Shown here: positions 1 through 13,134 of the stretch, in pieces
Numbering within the stretch: the stretch's first letter is position 1
Layout of the letters: every line of letters begins with the position of its first letter
NCBI RefSeq assembly: GCF_025118155.1
Contig: NW_026251430.1
Location: 124,001 to 188,000, forward strand
Length of the DNA: 64,000 bases
Direction: 5' to 3'
Source of the DNA: Cokeromyces recurvatus
Lineage: Eukaryota > Mucoromycota > Mucoromycetes > Mucorales > Mucoraceae
Notes under the pieces: model-generated
Told to the model about the DNA's origin: nothing
Seen by the model: the letters and a program-made list of their open reading frames with translations, nothing else
Databases searched by the model: none
Made by a program: the position numbers and the translations under genes

Positions 1-539
1 GTTGCAAATGTACGTAAATGGTATAAACCAATGCTACCCCCCTTTTTTTTTAATACAGTTCATTGATAAAGAATTGAAATGAAGAAAGAAGAGATCAGCA
101 TTATATACATTTTTTTTTTAAAAAAAAAAGTTTGATTATGGGCGTGAAGTGTGGGAGAGGGAAAGAAGAATGTAATTAAATTTAGAAAATTGACATCTTA
201 ATGTTCAATAGGTTGGACGTTGGTCTGCTTTAGCCTTTGGTCTCTTTTATGGCTATACCCACAATATTTCTTTGCAAAAGCAAGCTGAACAAAAAAAAGC
301 CGAGGCAGAATATCATCGTAAAGAACTTTTGATTGAACAAGCTAGACTTGCTTATGCTAAGAAACAAGCCGGTGTCATTAAAACTGATGCAGCAGAAGTT
401 ACATGTAAGTTGACATTATGTACATCTTTCAATTCCAGAACAGTTTTATAAATATATATGTGTATATATAGTTGATATTGAGAGTCCTGATTTCGATTTG
501 GAAAAATACCTCGAACAGTTTGAAAAGGAAAGCAATTAA
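1..539 (+). CDS. TIM11: Mitochondrial F1Fo-ATP synthase subunit e, 3' part
   Basis: Partial gene entering from the left edge; visible exons 1-9, 212-404 and 472-539 join in frame (phase 0, then phase 1) and end at TAA. The last 88 or so residues are seen. After VANVGRWSALAFGLFYGY, a membrane segment with the Gly-rich dimerisation face typical of subunit e, comes a long charged helix (QKQAEQKKAEAEYHRKE) and an acidic C-terminus. In the family this small inner-membrane protein joins subunit g in the stator foot and supports ATP synthase dimers and cristae. The start codon lies outside the window. The first exon is inferred from only nine bases, so that junction is less certain than the rest. 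Confidence 0.85.
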
Positions 540-1295
540 TAGTCAAGTTGCTCAGTATGCACGCACACACACTCTCTCTCTTTTCGTTAGTAATAAACAA
601 AAAAAAAACGTATACATATCTATATTTATCACCTGTAAAAGGTCTCAAAAATAATCAAGCATTATAAGATAAAATAATAATAATAAAAAAAAAGGAGAAT
701 TACCTGTAGATCAATGGAAGATAAAATAGGATGTGCCTGACTTTTTGACCGAGAAGATAGTGTATATTGGCATGCGGTTATTTGTTAAGTTTTCACATAT
801 ATAGATGAAAAATAAAATAAGATAAAATAAAATAAAATAAAACGAGGAGATAAAAATACTGTATCTATTTATATATACTGCATTAGTACTCTTTCTCTCT
901 CTTTCTTTCTTTTTTTTTTAGACAAAGAAATATAGGATAAAAAAGGGATTGCATACAGAGGTGTAAACTTTCAATAACCTGTTTCGTATTTCTAATCATA
1001 TTTTAAGACTTATTTGCCCGTAATAAAATATATCAAAGATAAGAAGGATTAAAAATAAGTAACAATAAATATAAACAAGTAATTTGATTATTTGAAGTAT
1101 CTTGGGTATATAAGTTTATTGGGTGATTAACAACTTTATAGTCTGTCTGGGTTGATTGTTTCATTGTGTATATCACTTTTAATTGTTACTAAAAAAAAAA
1201 AAGTCTATTTGCCTTTTTTCTTTTCTTTTTCTTTATATTTATATTTATCTTTATATACAAATATATATCTTTTCTTTATAATATAATATTACTCA
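540..1295. other. Intergenic, AT-rich
   Basis: Holds the 3' UTR of the ATP synthase subunit e gene and the promoter of the next gene. Contains (TAAAA)n-like stretches near 815-842 and pyrimidine tracts near 890-920 and 1210-1235. No coding signal seen on either strand. Confidence 0.6.
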
Positions 1296-3471
1296 ATGTC
1301 AATTCAGGATGATAATTGGGAGCTCGATATCAATTTAGGTTCTGATTCTACACACAATATCTTTAAACGGAAGGGTGTATTTAATCTAGAACCTGATAAA
1401 GAGCTCATGCTGGCTTGTGAAAGATATCAATATGCGAATCAAAATATGTATTTTGAAGATGATGATACTAATTCAAGTATAGCTAGTGGAAGTGTTATAT
1501 CGAGTAGATTCTCAGAAGTAGATGCGGCATTAAATAACCTAGACGATTTTATGTTTGAAGAACCACCGTTAACAAGAATAGAGGAAGAAGAAGTTCAGAT
1601 AAATCAATCTAATTTACCTGGAGTCGTCAAAAGAATTGGTCTTCCAGCTCGTTATCAAACTGCTCAAGAGAATGATGATTGGAATGATGATATCGAGATA
1701 CCTTCAAATGGAATGTCGCTTTTATCAACAAAGCTTCAAGAAAAGGAATATGACGATTTACAGCTTTCATCATTAGATGATGACGATATAGGACCCTCTG
1801 TGAGTCAAAGAGCCAGTAGAGTCTCTTTACTCCCAGATGATAATCCATCCATGCCGATATCATCATCAAATATGCTTCACTATCAACATGAGAGTGAGGA
1901 GGATGACATGTCAGGCCTCGATTTCCCAGAGAACATGAATACTCTCTCCAAGAGGTTAGATGAGATAAAAGGTGGAGTTATATCTGAAACGATGATCACA
2001 ACAAAGCCTACCTCTAACCTTCCATCTCGCATCCCTATCTCTTCTTCTTTAAAGAAATCAAGCATTCTATCAAAATTTCAAAAGGAAGATGATAATGATA
2101 ATTTTTTTGAGGGTCTTCATATCAAGGACAATGCCTTTACCACAACTTCATCTAAACACTCTTATTTACCTAAACAATCGACTCATCAACAGTCTCGTTT
2201 AACCCTTTCTTCTTCTTCTAATAATAATAATAATAATAATAAAGGGAAAACTCCTGCTAGCTTTACTAGTCGATTGGTTAGACCTTCACCTATAAATCAA
2301 AATAGGAAAACATATTTGGATCAAGACTTGATGAAAAACAATCATTCACAACAGCAATATGTACCCTCATCTAGACGTACCACTTCATCTAATGTTAATG
2401 CTCAATCACCCCTTCATCATGAACCTGATATTGTTACCTCTAAACGTACTGTCTATCTACCTAGACAACAACAACAAAGACAAAACATGGGAACAAAGAA
2501 TTCTCATCTAACAGGAGTGAGCTCATTCTTATTAAGGTCACAAGATAGCTCTCCTAGTGTTAAAAAGAGTGTCAATGGTTATACTCTCATTGCACGTCCA
2601 AAAACAAAAACTACAACTTCATACTGTTCTCGTCTAGATAACATTGATAACTTAAATGATCTTCGTCCAACCAATAGGAAACCACACGTATCATTCAAGG
2701 ACCGTCTAAAGTATGAGAGTACAGCATCTGATCCACAACGTCCCTGGCGTCAAAACATGCATGTATGTAAATAGAGTATATACAAGTAGATTATACCTAG
2801 ATTGACCAAAAAAAAAAATTCTTTTTAAATAGGCATCAACGACGAAAAGGCAAAGTGCTATTAAGCTTATTAAACCTAACGAACAAAATTTAAAAAAAGG
2901 TACAATATAAAGCAAATATAAGTATACACATATAGATATAGATATTGATTTAATTTCCTTGTGTTTAATGACAGAATATAATGATATGAAATATGATGAA
3001 TCTACACATTGTTGGAAAGGAAACGAAGCAAGTTTAATTAGCTTTCAAGAAAAGCCACCTATTCAACGACATTCACGATTAATGCTTATGACTCATAAAC
3101 AGCAAAAGCCAAGCAAATATGCTGCAGTGATGGGAAATAATATGATATTTAACTCTGAATCACAAAAATGGGTATCTGCCTTTGGTTCGGATCAAGAATG
3201 CAACGAATTAGATGAAATTGAAGACCTTAAGGAGGAACTATGCCAACAGCCTAAGCAGAGTCTAAGTAGTAATCTGTATCGGGTTAATAATACATTGGAA
3301 TTTGAATTATCTGTAGAGATAAAACGTCAAATGGTATTTGAACAGGAAATGCACGAAAATTGGATTCAAAATTGGCCCTTGAATCCATGTGAGCCTGAAG
3401 TCATGAATGAAACTGGATATAATGTTGGAGCTTCCAAATATTTTTTATATAATCAAGATTTTAAATACTGA
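1296..3471 (+). CDS. BFA1: Bfa1/Byr4-like subunit of the mitotic-exit Bub2 GAP
   Basis: Three exons, 1296-2762, 2833-2899 and 2975-3471, join in phases 0 and 1 to give about 676 residues. The long N-terminal part is acidic, Ser/Asn-rich and probably disordered, with an Asn run at 2219-2242. The C-terminal part carries the family core: a basic block ending in IKLIKP, then a segment reading MKYDESTHCWKGNE, and later a KYAAVMGNNMIFN / KWVSAFG pair. In Byr4/Bfa1 proteins this region binds the Bub2/Cdc16 TBC protein and the Tem1/Spg1 GTPase at spindle poles, delaying mitotic exit or septation. The first ATG after a clean AT-rich leader is taken as start. Assignment is from motif recall, not alignment. 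Confidence 0.7.
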
Positions 3472-4647
3472 GATGCAAGTCTAAAAAAAGAAAAAGAAGA
3501 GGTATTCTGCCTGTGTATTTAAATAAGGATCCCATCCTTTCTTTCTTTTATGAAATGATCAAAGCATACTTATTATAGATATACTAACAATCATTAAATA
3601 AATTCTTATTAATTTAAGTAATAGCACCCTCCTGCAGCGTTTCGTTGCAAGTTTCAGAAAAAAAAAAGCAATCTACAAATAATAGGTATATCTTGTAGAT
3701 ATTATATTTACAGTTTATTTTGTCCTTTTCACCCTATGTATATATTATATGCATATATAGTTTATTCATTCATTAAGTCAATACTAAAGAATAAAATCAT
3801 AATATTTACAAAATAAAAAAATAGAAAAAAAAAAAATCCAAGCCATTATATAATGTCTATTGAGGAAAGCTCTATCTCATATATGTTTGTAGAAGTTTAT
3901 GTTTTGATATTGTCATGTAATTTACCCAAAGCTTCATTCATTATGGCTGAAACTTAAATCCAGAATACTCGGTATTCAATATAAATTTTTTGACCTGTTT
4001 ATGGGAAAGATGTATTTATAATAGGCTATTATTCCCCTCTTCCCTTATCTTTCTTTCTTTCTAGCTATAACTACTGCACTTGTAGTCATATAATTTACTT
4101 ATTTGTGCTTCATCTTAATTTGTACGGCATTCATTCATTAGGTTTGAGTTATTTATTATATATATTATGCAAATACAAACAGAGATAGTGCTAATAATGG
4201 TATCATCATAGTGAAGAGAGAAAGAGAAAAAGTTTTGCTGTAACGACTGTCAATTTTAAACATTGCAAGAAACTTATTTTCATACTCCACAAATTAACTT
4301 TTATATCTTATTTGTGTGTGTACAAAATGACCCCCTCCTTTTATTATGAACGATAATAATACTTTGTGTATCTATAATATTTCCAAATACGGAAAGAGTT
4401 TACAGAGCCCTTTTTGTAATCTCCCTCTCTCTCTCTCTTTCTTGCTCTCACTCACTCACTCACTCACTCACTCACTCACTCACTCTCTTATTAATTTTTT
4501 TTTTGGGTTATGTATTTTACGTATTTTCCCCCTTCTTTTCCCCCTTCTTTTTTTTCCGTAATTAATACTTTTTTTTTTTTTTTTTTTTTTATTTACTTTC
4601 TCCTTATTTTTCTTTTTTTTTAACATTATTTAGAATAGAAATAAAAA
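3472..4647. other. Intergenic with CTCA microsatellite
   Basis: About 1.2 kb between the Bfa1-like and RhoGAP genes. Holds a (CTCA)n microsatellite of about nine units near 4447-4484 and a T-tract near 4569-4590 in the likely promoter of the next gene. No credible coding exon seen. Confidence 0.6.
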
Positions 4648-5467
4648 ATGGTTATACTTGAGAATTCAACTACCTTTGATGAATCAAATATTCAAGCTGA
4701 CGAACTTGTAAGCCAAATGGCAGAAATTGAAGTAAATATCATATCCTCTTTAACAAAAGAAGCAAGCAAATAACTTGTAAGAAAAAAAATTTTTTTTGTT
4801 TGTTTGTATTATAGGGAGGATTGCATGCTATGTTAGAGAAAGTAAAAGGCGATACACAGATGAGTAAGGTTAGTTCTATATAAATTTATATAGGAGTTAT
4901 GAATGAATAATGATTGTGTTTTTTCCAGGATATATCTGCATTTTTAAAGAAAAGATCATTATTGGAGGAAAGTTATGGTAAAGAAATGGTTAAAGTCGCA
5001 CAAATGACAGCAGAGAGTTTTGATAAGGCACATCCAAAATCAGGGTAATCCTATTCATGGATAAATAATTCATTGCTTGCTTGCTTGAATAACCAATTTT
5101 CTTCTTCTTCTTTTGTAATAGAACTTTTGGTGATGTTTGGATATCAATGCTAAAGGTACATGAAAATATTGGAAATCAACGAATTAAATTTGCTGCTGCA
5201 ATTTCGGATGCAGCTGAAGATTTATCAGCACTAAGTAAAAGTATTGAAAAGGAAAGAAAGCAGGTAATGACTATTTGTTTGCTAGTAATTTTTTTTTCTT
5301 TTTTTTTGAATCAAAAGAAATAAGAATGAATATTTGTTAATCCTATATAATAGATTAAAGACACTGGAATACGTTATGAAAAATCAGTCATTGATGCTGA
5401 TGCTTCCTTAGAAAAGGTTACTTTTCTTTTACCTCTCCGTCTGTCTTTTTTATTATTCATATTATTG

Positions 5468-5507
<40 letters not shown>

Positions 5508-5634
5508 CAGAGTAAGCAAAAATTTGAAAGCACAAATGAAGAATGGGGAAGAGCCGTATCGCAAAGAAATCAGGAACCAACACAACAATTAAAAAAGAAC
5601 ATATTTCGTTCGGCTAGAAATACTGCACAAGTAA

Positions 5635-5687
<53 letters not shown>

Positions 5688-7079
5688 AATATCAATAAAT
5701 GTACTCATATACATTTAGCTTGATAAAATTGAATCTGAATGCAGGAATAAGATGGATGCTGCTGATACTCAATACAAGATTCAACAAAAAAAGACCATTC
5801 AAACTCATACTGAATATTATGAGTCTCATTTACCAAAGCTACTAACTGTAAGTGAATCATTGATTATCATTATTACATAAACCTCATTCTTCTCATATTT
5901 ATAAACAGGAATTAAAAGCAGTAGACGACGAATGTAATATTGCACTTCGATATCAATTAGCTAACTATTCATATACATTTGAACAAGCGCTTGCAGAGGA
6001 TGGATTAGCATTGGATAATGATCAAGGTAAAAAAAAAAAAAAAAAAAGGAGAGAGAGAGAGAGAGAGAGACAAAAGCTTTGCTTAATGAATTATTATGTT
6101 TAGGAAATGGCTTAAGGGCTTTGATTACCAAAATTGATAAAGATGCTGATTTTGCTGAATTTGTTAGATTATGTGCTGAACGAGGAGGAAGAATTCAAAG
6201 AAATGACTTTATTCAACAGGATAATATGGTTAGTAGTACACCCAAAAAAAGAAAGAAAGAAAAAAGAAAAGGCAAACTAATACTCGAAATATCTTAGTTA
6301 CCAATGACTACAAACTATAATAATAATAAAGTATTTGGTGTGCCCTTAGAAAACTTGGCAGCGTTATCTGAAGATATGGTTCCTGATATATTAAGAAAAT
6401 GTGCTACTGTTGTTGAACAATATGGTTTAAATTCTGTTGGTATTTATCGATTATCTGGTACAAGTAGTAGAATTCAAAAAATTAAATTCAAATTTGAAAA
6501 TGGAGAGCCTAATCCAATATCAGAAGAAGATATATCGGATATTAATAATGTGACCAGTGTATTAAAACTTTGGTTTAGAGAATTACCAAATCCTTTAATC
6601 CCTTCTCAGTCATATCATCAGTTCTTAGAAGCAGCTGGTAAAAGAGAAGGATATATATCTATACACATCTTTCGCTCAACCTTTTCTTTCTAATCTATAG
6701 AGTTACCTGATGAAAGAAGCCGTGTTATTGGACTTCATACTGTTATTAATGAACTACCAGATGCCCATTATGCCTCATTAAAATTCTTAATGTGCCATCT
6801 TTACAAGTAAGGTTTATTTTTTTTTTTTTTTTAAAAAAAACACCATTGATAAAACTAACGTAGTATTCATTCTTTAGTGTACAATCTTATCAAAGGTTTA
6901 ATAAAATGGGAGCGGCTAATCTAGCTACTATTTTTGGTTTGACATTAATGAGTAACGAAACAAGATCACAAAGTCAAACTACTCTTCATGATAATCAAAG
7001 GATTGCTGAATCTCAATTGCAAGCTAAAGTAGTTCAAACTATTCTAGAAAATTATGCTGAAATCTTTGAAGATGAATAA
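4648..7079 (+). CDS. RGD1: Rgd1-type F-BAR and RhoGAP protein
   Basis: Twelve exons (4648-4731, 4815-4868, 4929-5044, 5122-5263, 5354-5416, 5511-5630, 5719-5847, 5909-6026, 6104-6228, 6298-6637, 6701-6806, 6878-7079) join in frame to 532 residues. The N-terminal half is an F-BAR/FCH coiled-coil domain (FLKKRSLLEESYGKEMVKVA early, long Lys/Glu helices after), binding curved membrane. The C-terminal half is a RhoGAP domain from FGVPLENL, with the arginine finger in GIYRLSGTSS, then LKLWFRELPNPL and NKMGAANLATIFG. Rgd1 proteins stimulate GTP hydrolysis on Rho3/Rho4, tuning actin and wall growth. Introns 5 and 6 hold a 34-T tract and a 48-A tract. Converges on TSR1 with a 121-bp gap. Confidence 0.93.
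5470..5503. repeat. Intronic poly-T tract, 34 nt
   Basis: Uninterrupted T run inside RGD1 intron 5, ending seven bases before the 3' splice site AATACAG, so it acts in place of a polypyrimidine tract. Confidence 0.95.
5638..5685. repeat. Intronic poly-A tract, 48 nt
   Basis: Uninterrupted A run inside RGD1 intron 6, starting just after the GTAAAGC donor. It makes up over half of the 88-nt intron. Confidence 0.95.
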
Positions 7080-7200
7080 GGGGGAGGAGAGAGAAGATAT
7101 ACATAGAATATTACATTAAATAAACGAAATATACTTTATTTATATATACTTTATTCAGAATCTATAAAGCATCCTGATGCCTTTATTATTATTATTACTA

Positions 7201-9731
7201 TTATTCTTCCATTGCTGTAGCTTTGACAATTTCAGTATGCTCTACAGATCTATCTAATCCTCCTCTATATAATTCCGTGTTCCATTTTGGAAATATACGT
7301 TTATAAAGACACATCATGACCGTATCTTGTTGTGTTAAAGGTCCATCAAATATACACTTCATATAACCATGTGTACCTAGTGATTCTCTAATATGACCCA
7401 CACGACCATATTTTGTTGTAAGTTGTACAGGCTTAAACCAGTAAATATCTTCAACATTGAAGAACATATATCGAATGACAGCTGATCGTTTATGACACTT
7501 GAAAGGATGACCACTTAATATAATACGTTTGGCAATAATACGTTTTACATCAACGTCCATAAATGTACCTGTAGAAACTAAAATAGGCTCTATGTATAGA
7601 AATAGATTAGTTATCTAAACAACACATTTATGCTTTCTTCTTCTTTTACCATTTATATTATCAGTCTCTTTATATAACATCACAGGTGTTTTACCAAAGC
7701 AGACAGGACCATACACAGTTGCAACATAAGAACGTCCCATTTGTATAAAACGTTCAAATTTATGAACATGATTAACACCTTTGTTTGTATTTTGTGAGTA
7801 AATAGGACGAGTATTGTATCTTCTAAAGCCCATATGTAACACCATAGGATCTTTGGATCTAACAGGCTCTTCGTATGCATTATCTCTTTGAATTTGCAAA
7901 TTAAGTAATGACATTTTATGTTCATATTGTAAAAGACCGAATACAATATAGGGTCTTGTCTTATCATAAGCCTCTATTTATATCAGTCATTAACATCATC
8001 ATATTTCTTTTAAAATCAATAAATAAACAAACAATCAAATCAAAGAAAAAAAAAATATTTACCAAAGGCTTGAATAGGTACATTGCTGATCCAAAGTGTA
8101 ATTCTTCTACCTGGCTTTACTCTACCAACAATAGCTTGACTAATAACACGATTCTTGGTACGATTGAAATCTTCAAATTGAAAGATTCTTCCATAATCGA
8201 TAGGAAGGTTTTCATAAGGATCCCATGGAGAAGTTCTAAAAGATTGAAGACCACGATAACGAGCAAAACGTTCTCTAGCAGGAATATGAGTGGGTGTATC
8301 GATTTCATCAGGGAACTCATTATGGTTCTGATATTCAGCCTGTCTATTTTTAAGATATTCTTCATATTGTCTAGCTTCTTCTTCAGCATCTAATTCATCT
8401 TTATAAGTATCTTTGCTTTCTAATTCAATTTCTTCATATTCTTCTTCTTCAATAGGGAAGGAGCTGTCAGCAGGTTGAACGATATCATCATCATCATCAT
8501 CATCTTCTTGCATCATCGTGTCATCATCTTCCTCTTCTACTTCACTATAATCCTCATCATCTTCATCAACAATCCAAGCAGCCTGATACGACGACGTACC
8601 TTTAGGGACACGCTTCTTGATTTCTTTATCACCGTCTAAGCCACGCATACGTCGAACACGAGCATCTGCTTCAGCAAGTTCTTCTTCCGTAGGCCAAGTC
8701 TGTTCATTATTCATAAAATCAGGTTCATTCTCGGCAATTAAATCATCTTGTTCTTCAGAATTAGGGGTATCAATGACATCAATGTCTTCTTGCATATCTT
8801 CTAAAGCGTTAGAGTTGACTATAGGAGCATTTGTGATTTGCTGGATTTGGAAATCACCAAAGTTCTGCAAATGAACTAAACGATTTGCATTAAAGGGATT
8901 ACCACGAGCATAGCCAGTGACCTTCAAGGTACCTCTTTCAGCTGAGATAGGATCAAATTGAACTTGTTCAGCCAAGAGATAAGGATGATTATCACGCCAT
9001 GTGATAGGTCTAGGACGTTGTGAAGTAATAAAACGCAATACATTCATGCTATCATTATCCGTATCTAAGCTAAACAAGTGTTCCTCCTCTGGGAAAAACT
9101 GTTGGACAAAGGCAATCAAGGATTTTTTCACACTGTTACGTAGCTTCATAGGGACATGTTCTATATTTTGTACCACAGGAACAGGACTGACGATACCTTG
9201 ATTCAAGATGGCTAAAAGACAATTGATACCAAATTGATCCACTTCAACATCAGCAGACATTAGCAGAATGCCAAAATCGGCTACCTTGAAGGCATCAATC
9301 ACATCAATAAAGTTACGTTTAAGTGGAACTAAACGAATCTTTTGCTTGAAACGTTCAACATTAAGTGTTGTAGCTTCTTCTTTAGCATTGGCTGGCATTT
9401 CTTGAAGAAGTGATCTGTAGAGGGCTTCAATAGCTGATTCAACATCACTGTCGGGACATAAAGGTAAAACAGGTACAATCTTGGGTGCACCTTGACGACC
9501 TTCAAATAATCGACTAATACGAGTAATCTCTTCACGCTTCTTTTGTTGAAGAATCTTGGCAGCATGACGACGATCCGTCTTGGAAACAATTTTGCCAGCA
9601 TTAGCTTGTTTGACAGACATACGATTTATTTTACCCTTTGAAGCTTCTTTTAAAGCACCTTTAGTGGCATGGCGACTTTTAAAAGGCTTGTTAGACTGGT
9701 GGGAACTACCAGGTCTATGACGATGTTCCAT
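7201..9731 (-). CDS. TSR1: Ribosome biogenesis protein Tsr1
   Basis: Three exons on the minus strand (9731-8063, 7973-7650, 7589-7201) join in phase to 793 residues, the family's usual size. Seen in order: basic N-terminus ([21 protein letters not shown]), the GTPase-like but catalytically degenerate domain typical of the Bms1/Tsr1 group, a long acidic stretch (8440-8580, runs of Asp/Glu), then the conserved C-terminal block ending with [25 protein letters not shown]. Tsr1 is a late 40S assembly factor that blocks translation-factor sites on pre-40S particles. Start is the ATG just inside an A/T-tract leader shared with the divergent WDR53 gene. Confidence 0.95.
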
Positions 9732-9847
9732 GTTATATTATAGCAATTAAAAAAAAAAAAAAAAGGTTTTTGTTTAAAACGTCTAACGATTAAAAAGCTT
9801 TTTTTTTTAATTTTCTCTTTTTTTATTTGACAGTCACGATTTTTCTT

Positions 9848-9882
<35 letters not shown>

Positions 9883-9908
9883 ATCAATTGGTCCTTTTAT
9901 ATTTGTAT

Positions 9909-9947
<39 letters not shown>

Positions 9948-9950
9948 AAT
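9732..9950. promoter_or_regulatory. Divergent promoter TSR1 / WDR53-like
   Basis: A 219-bp spacer between two divergent start codons. It is dominated by A/T homopolymers, including T-tracts at about 9848-9880 and 9911-9946. Such poly(dA:dT) tracts exclude nucleosomes in fungi, so a shared bidirectional promoter is likely; this is inference. No TATA box chosen. Confidence 0.5.
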
Positions 9951-11601
9951 ATGAGTATAAAGCATATAACACCTTTATTTGAATTAAAAGGTCATCATGG
10001 GCCTATTATTACTGTTGATTATGCGGATACATCATTTCTAGGGAACCATATATTAGCCACAGGCTCAGGTAGTGTGTGTTATTTTATTTTATTTTTCGGA
10101 AGAGGAGAAGACGAGAGAAATACAGAACTGAGTAATCACCTTCACTATTTTCAGATGATAATACTTGTAGAATATGGGATCTCAATTCAAAAAGAGTCAT
10201 CAAAGGAATTAAAAACTTAAATGAGCCAGTGATTATTATTTTTTTTTAAAAAAAAAAGTTAATTTTTTGTTTGTCTGTTTGATTGAATTCAACTAACTTT
10301 CATGTATATGAAATATTTATAAATAATAAGGTTACTAGCGTAAAGTTTGCAAAGAAATCAAGTTTACCATTTTTATATCTTTCCTCAGGCAGAAATGTAA
10401 GAATATCGATGCAAATGATTGATTATTCCTTTCCTAAGCATAAATTTATTATTAGATACATACATATGATTTAAGAGCTGAAGGGATTATTCTAACAGAA
10501 CCAGCACAGAGTTATCAATTTAGTAAAGATGAAATTAATAGTGTAATTACTTTTATTTTCCCTTTTTTTTTCTTTATATGTTCTAAAAGTATATTTTAAA
10601 ACAAATAGATTGATATCAATGATAACAATACATTTTTGGCCTCTGTCGATGACGAAGGAGTATTGAATATAAGTACGTAAATATTTGCCCCCCAGGAATG
10701 ATAATTCTCTTTACTTATTGTTCAATAGTTGATCTTGGCAGCCATAAAATTTATAAAAAAACCACAAAAAAGCATAGCAATGTAAGTCGAATAGAGAGTA
10801 TCTTTAGATGTTCAATTATAAATGCCATAGATATTAGATTTGCATGTCGGTCAAGTTTAGAGCAAGGAAACCATGGGAAGGTAACAAAGAAAAAAACACA
10901 CACATTGACAGAATAGATATAAAGATTTTGGTTTTACATATAGTTTGGTCTGGTGGAATGGACAGTCAAGTTTACGAATGGGATTTCTCTCGTGGGTCAC
11001 CAACTCATATTTATAACATGAGTAAGAGAAAAATATAAATAAATATCTATTATTTGATATTCATTTTTATTATTAATAGCTCCAAAAGAACCATCATCGA
11101 CTCAAATGTTCAACCCACCCTTTGTATATGCACTTGATATCTCTCCAGACGGTGAATGGATTGCGGCTGGTCTAGGTGATACAACTATTCAATTACTGTC
11201 CCCACCAAATAAGAAACAAAAAAAATATAATTTGCAGGAAATTAGACTTGAAAATGGGCATAATGCCATGGTGAATTGCCTGTAAGACTATAGTTTATAT
11301 CATATTTGTATATATATACATATATTTACTTATAGACATCTATGTGTATAGATCGTTTTTGACAAACTCAAATAAGGAACTTCGTCTTCTTACAGGTTCA
11401 AGTAATAGCCGAATTACTGTTTGGAATCCTACTAGTACAGATAAAAATCAAGCCATCTTAAATATGTATCAATTGGATAATTCAATTGGCAAATTAAATG
11501 CCTTTAAAGCCTATGAGTTGGATCATCAAATACATATTGCAGCTGCGGGTACAAGTAATTCAAGCAATTCAGGCACATTCAATATTTATCAATTATGCTA
11601 A
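9951..11601 (+). CDS. WDR53: WDR53-like WD40 protein
   Basis: Ten short exons (9951-10068, 10155-10228, 10331-10396, 10456-10542, 10609-10672, 10729-10781, 10838-10880, 10944-11021, 11080-11281, 11352-11601) give 344 residues. WD-like blocks are visible: ILATGSDDNTCRIWDL, TFLASVDDEGVLNIIDL, VWSGGMDSQVYEWDF and RLLTGSSNSRITVW. The stretch HSNICMSVKFRARKPWE followed by SGGMDSQV matches the arrangement I know from metazoan WDR53. Function of the family is poorly defined; human WDR53 is a reported DDB1/CUL4-associated candidate. Exon 2's donor (GTGATT) is the weakest junction. Divergent from TSR1. Confidence 0.75.
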
Positions 11602-11789
11602 AAGCCACCACATTCAAAAACTAAATATCGGTCACAATAACCAAAATAAGAAATTGTGACTACTAGATGGGATTTTTTTTTTTTGGAAGTCTACAACAGA
11701 GCTTATTCATTTTTTTTTTTTTTTTTTTTTTGACGCTTTGCAAATAATATTTTTATATTTTTTTTTCCAAACTTTGTATATAACATAAT

Positions 11790-12170
11790 ATGATTATTCC
11801 CGTTCGTTGTTTTTCTTGTGGTAAAGTTATTGGTAACAAGTGGGATAATTACTTGTCATTATTACAAGCAGAATATACCGAAGGGTAATAGTTTAGAAAT
11901 AGTATACGAATTAAAGTAGATCATTCATTTACGTATATACATACATTTATATATATATATATAGTGAGGCCTTAGATGCACTTGGACTTAAACGTTATTG
12001 CTGCAGACGTATGGTTTTAACTCATGTTGACTTGATTGAAAAACTCTTACATTACAATCGTAAGTTTAAGAAAAAAAAAAGTAGAAATTTTGATTATATA
12101 AAATATTTATTTATTTTTTCCTATTATCTATGTAGCTTTGGAGCGTTCTAGAGATCGTGGACGTTCTTAA
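11790..12170 (+). CDS. RPB10: RNA polymerase I/II/III shared subunit Rpb10 (ABC10-beta)
   Basis: Exons 11790-11884, 11965-12059 and 12136-12170 join to 74 residues. The sequence is nearly invariant: [18 protein letters not shown], then [20 protein letters not shown] and a short basic tail. The CFSC and CC cysteines form the single structural zinc site. Rpb10 is common to all three nuclear RNA polymerases and supports assembly of the Rpb3/Rpb11-type platform. Starts 188 bp after the WDR53-like stop, same strand. Confidence 0.97.
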
Positions 12171-13134
12171 ACAATTTTTTTTTCTTATTCAAAAATAATA
12201 ATAATAGAAGCAAAGCTCGATTTTACATGTAAACTTATATTTTTGTTGGGAGATTACCAAAAAATCATGAAAAAGGATATAAATATAGCATACACGCAAT
12301 GGTTACATTATCATTATTATGAAAACCTTTTTTTTTTTTTTTGTACTTTGTTTAAAAGTGTTATTTTTATTTGCAATTAGTGTAGTTTAGTAGAATTTAA
12401 TGACGACCCTACAAAAGAAAAAAAAAAGAATTAGTACTCTTTAGTAAGATGGATAGTATTGATGGTATAAATGAAATAGCATGTAAATGAAAAAAAAAAA
12501 GGTATAGAGAGAGATAATAATCTATAAACTCCTATTTGTATATGTTTAATTGAAGCATACTAAACAATCAAATACATGTATATATATTGATTAAGTCACA
12601 ATTTGAATAGTAACATCGAGTTACTCAAAAGATGTGCAAAGAAAATGATGAAATACATGTACAGTATTGTATTTCCTGATAACAACTGTATCAAATAAAA
12701 ATAGATAGTGTTATTTCATTGATTCATTCAACATGTTGAAGACATGATTTAACTTTTTTTTTTTTTTTTTCCATCATTTTTCAAAGCTATACTATCATGT
12801 TCTTTAGTCGACTGATGAATAACAAATTTTAGAAAAACTTTAAAGTTATGTGTGCCAAAATCCATATAGATGAATAAAGATTTATTTTGGATTAATAAGA
12901 AATTTATTACATGCCAATTATTGAAATGTGCATTTGGTGAATTATCATGGAATATGCTATAAAAAGAAACCTTTTTTTTTTTTTTTTTTTTTTTTTTTTC
13001 TAGGACAACGCGAAGAAACTAACAAGAAGACGTCACTTTTTTCTGAATCTAGCAAAAATTTTGATAGAGCTTACTTCTTTTTTTTTTTTTTTTTCTTTTT
13101 TATTTTTCTTTAAGCAAATTAATATATAATAGCA
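12171..13134. other. Intergenic, AT-rich
   Basis: About 960 bp between RPB10 and SMD2 with T-tracts near 12329-12342, 12972-12999 and 13078-13094. No coding exon recognised. Confidence 0.55.

Noticed and set aside
352..648. Minus-strand 98-residue open frame
   Set aside because: Antisense to the ATP synthase subunit e exons and its AT-rich 3' UTR.
4346..4561. Plus-strand open frame with repeated Ser-Leu-Thr-His
   Set aside because: Created by the CTCA microsatellite in a spacer; no conserved content.
8617..9201. Plus-strand open frames within TSR1
   Set aside because: Antisense shadows of the long TSR1 coding exon, Ser-rich from the acidic codons on the other strand.
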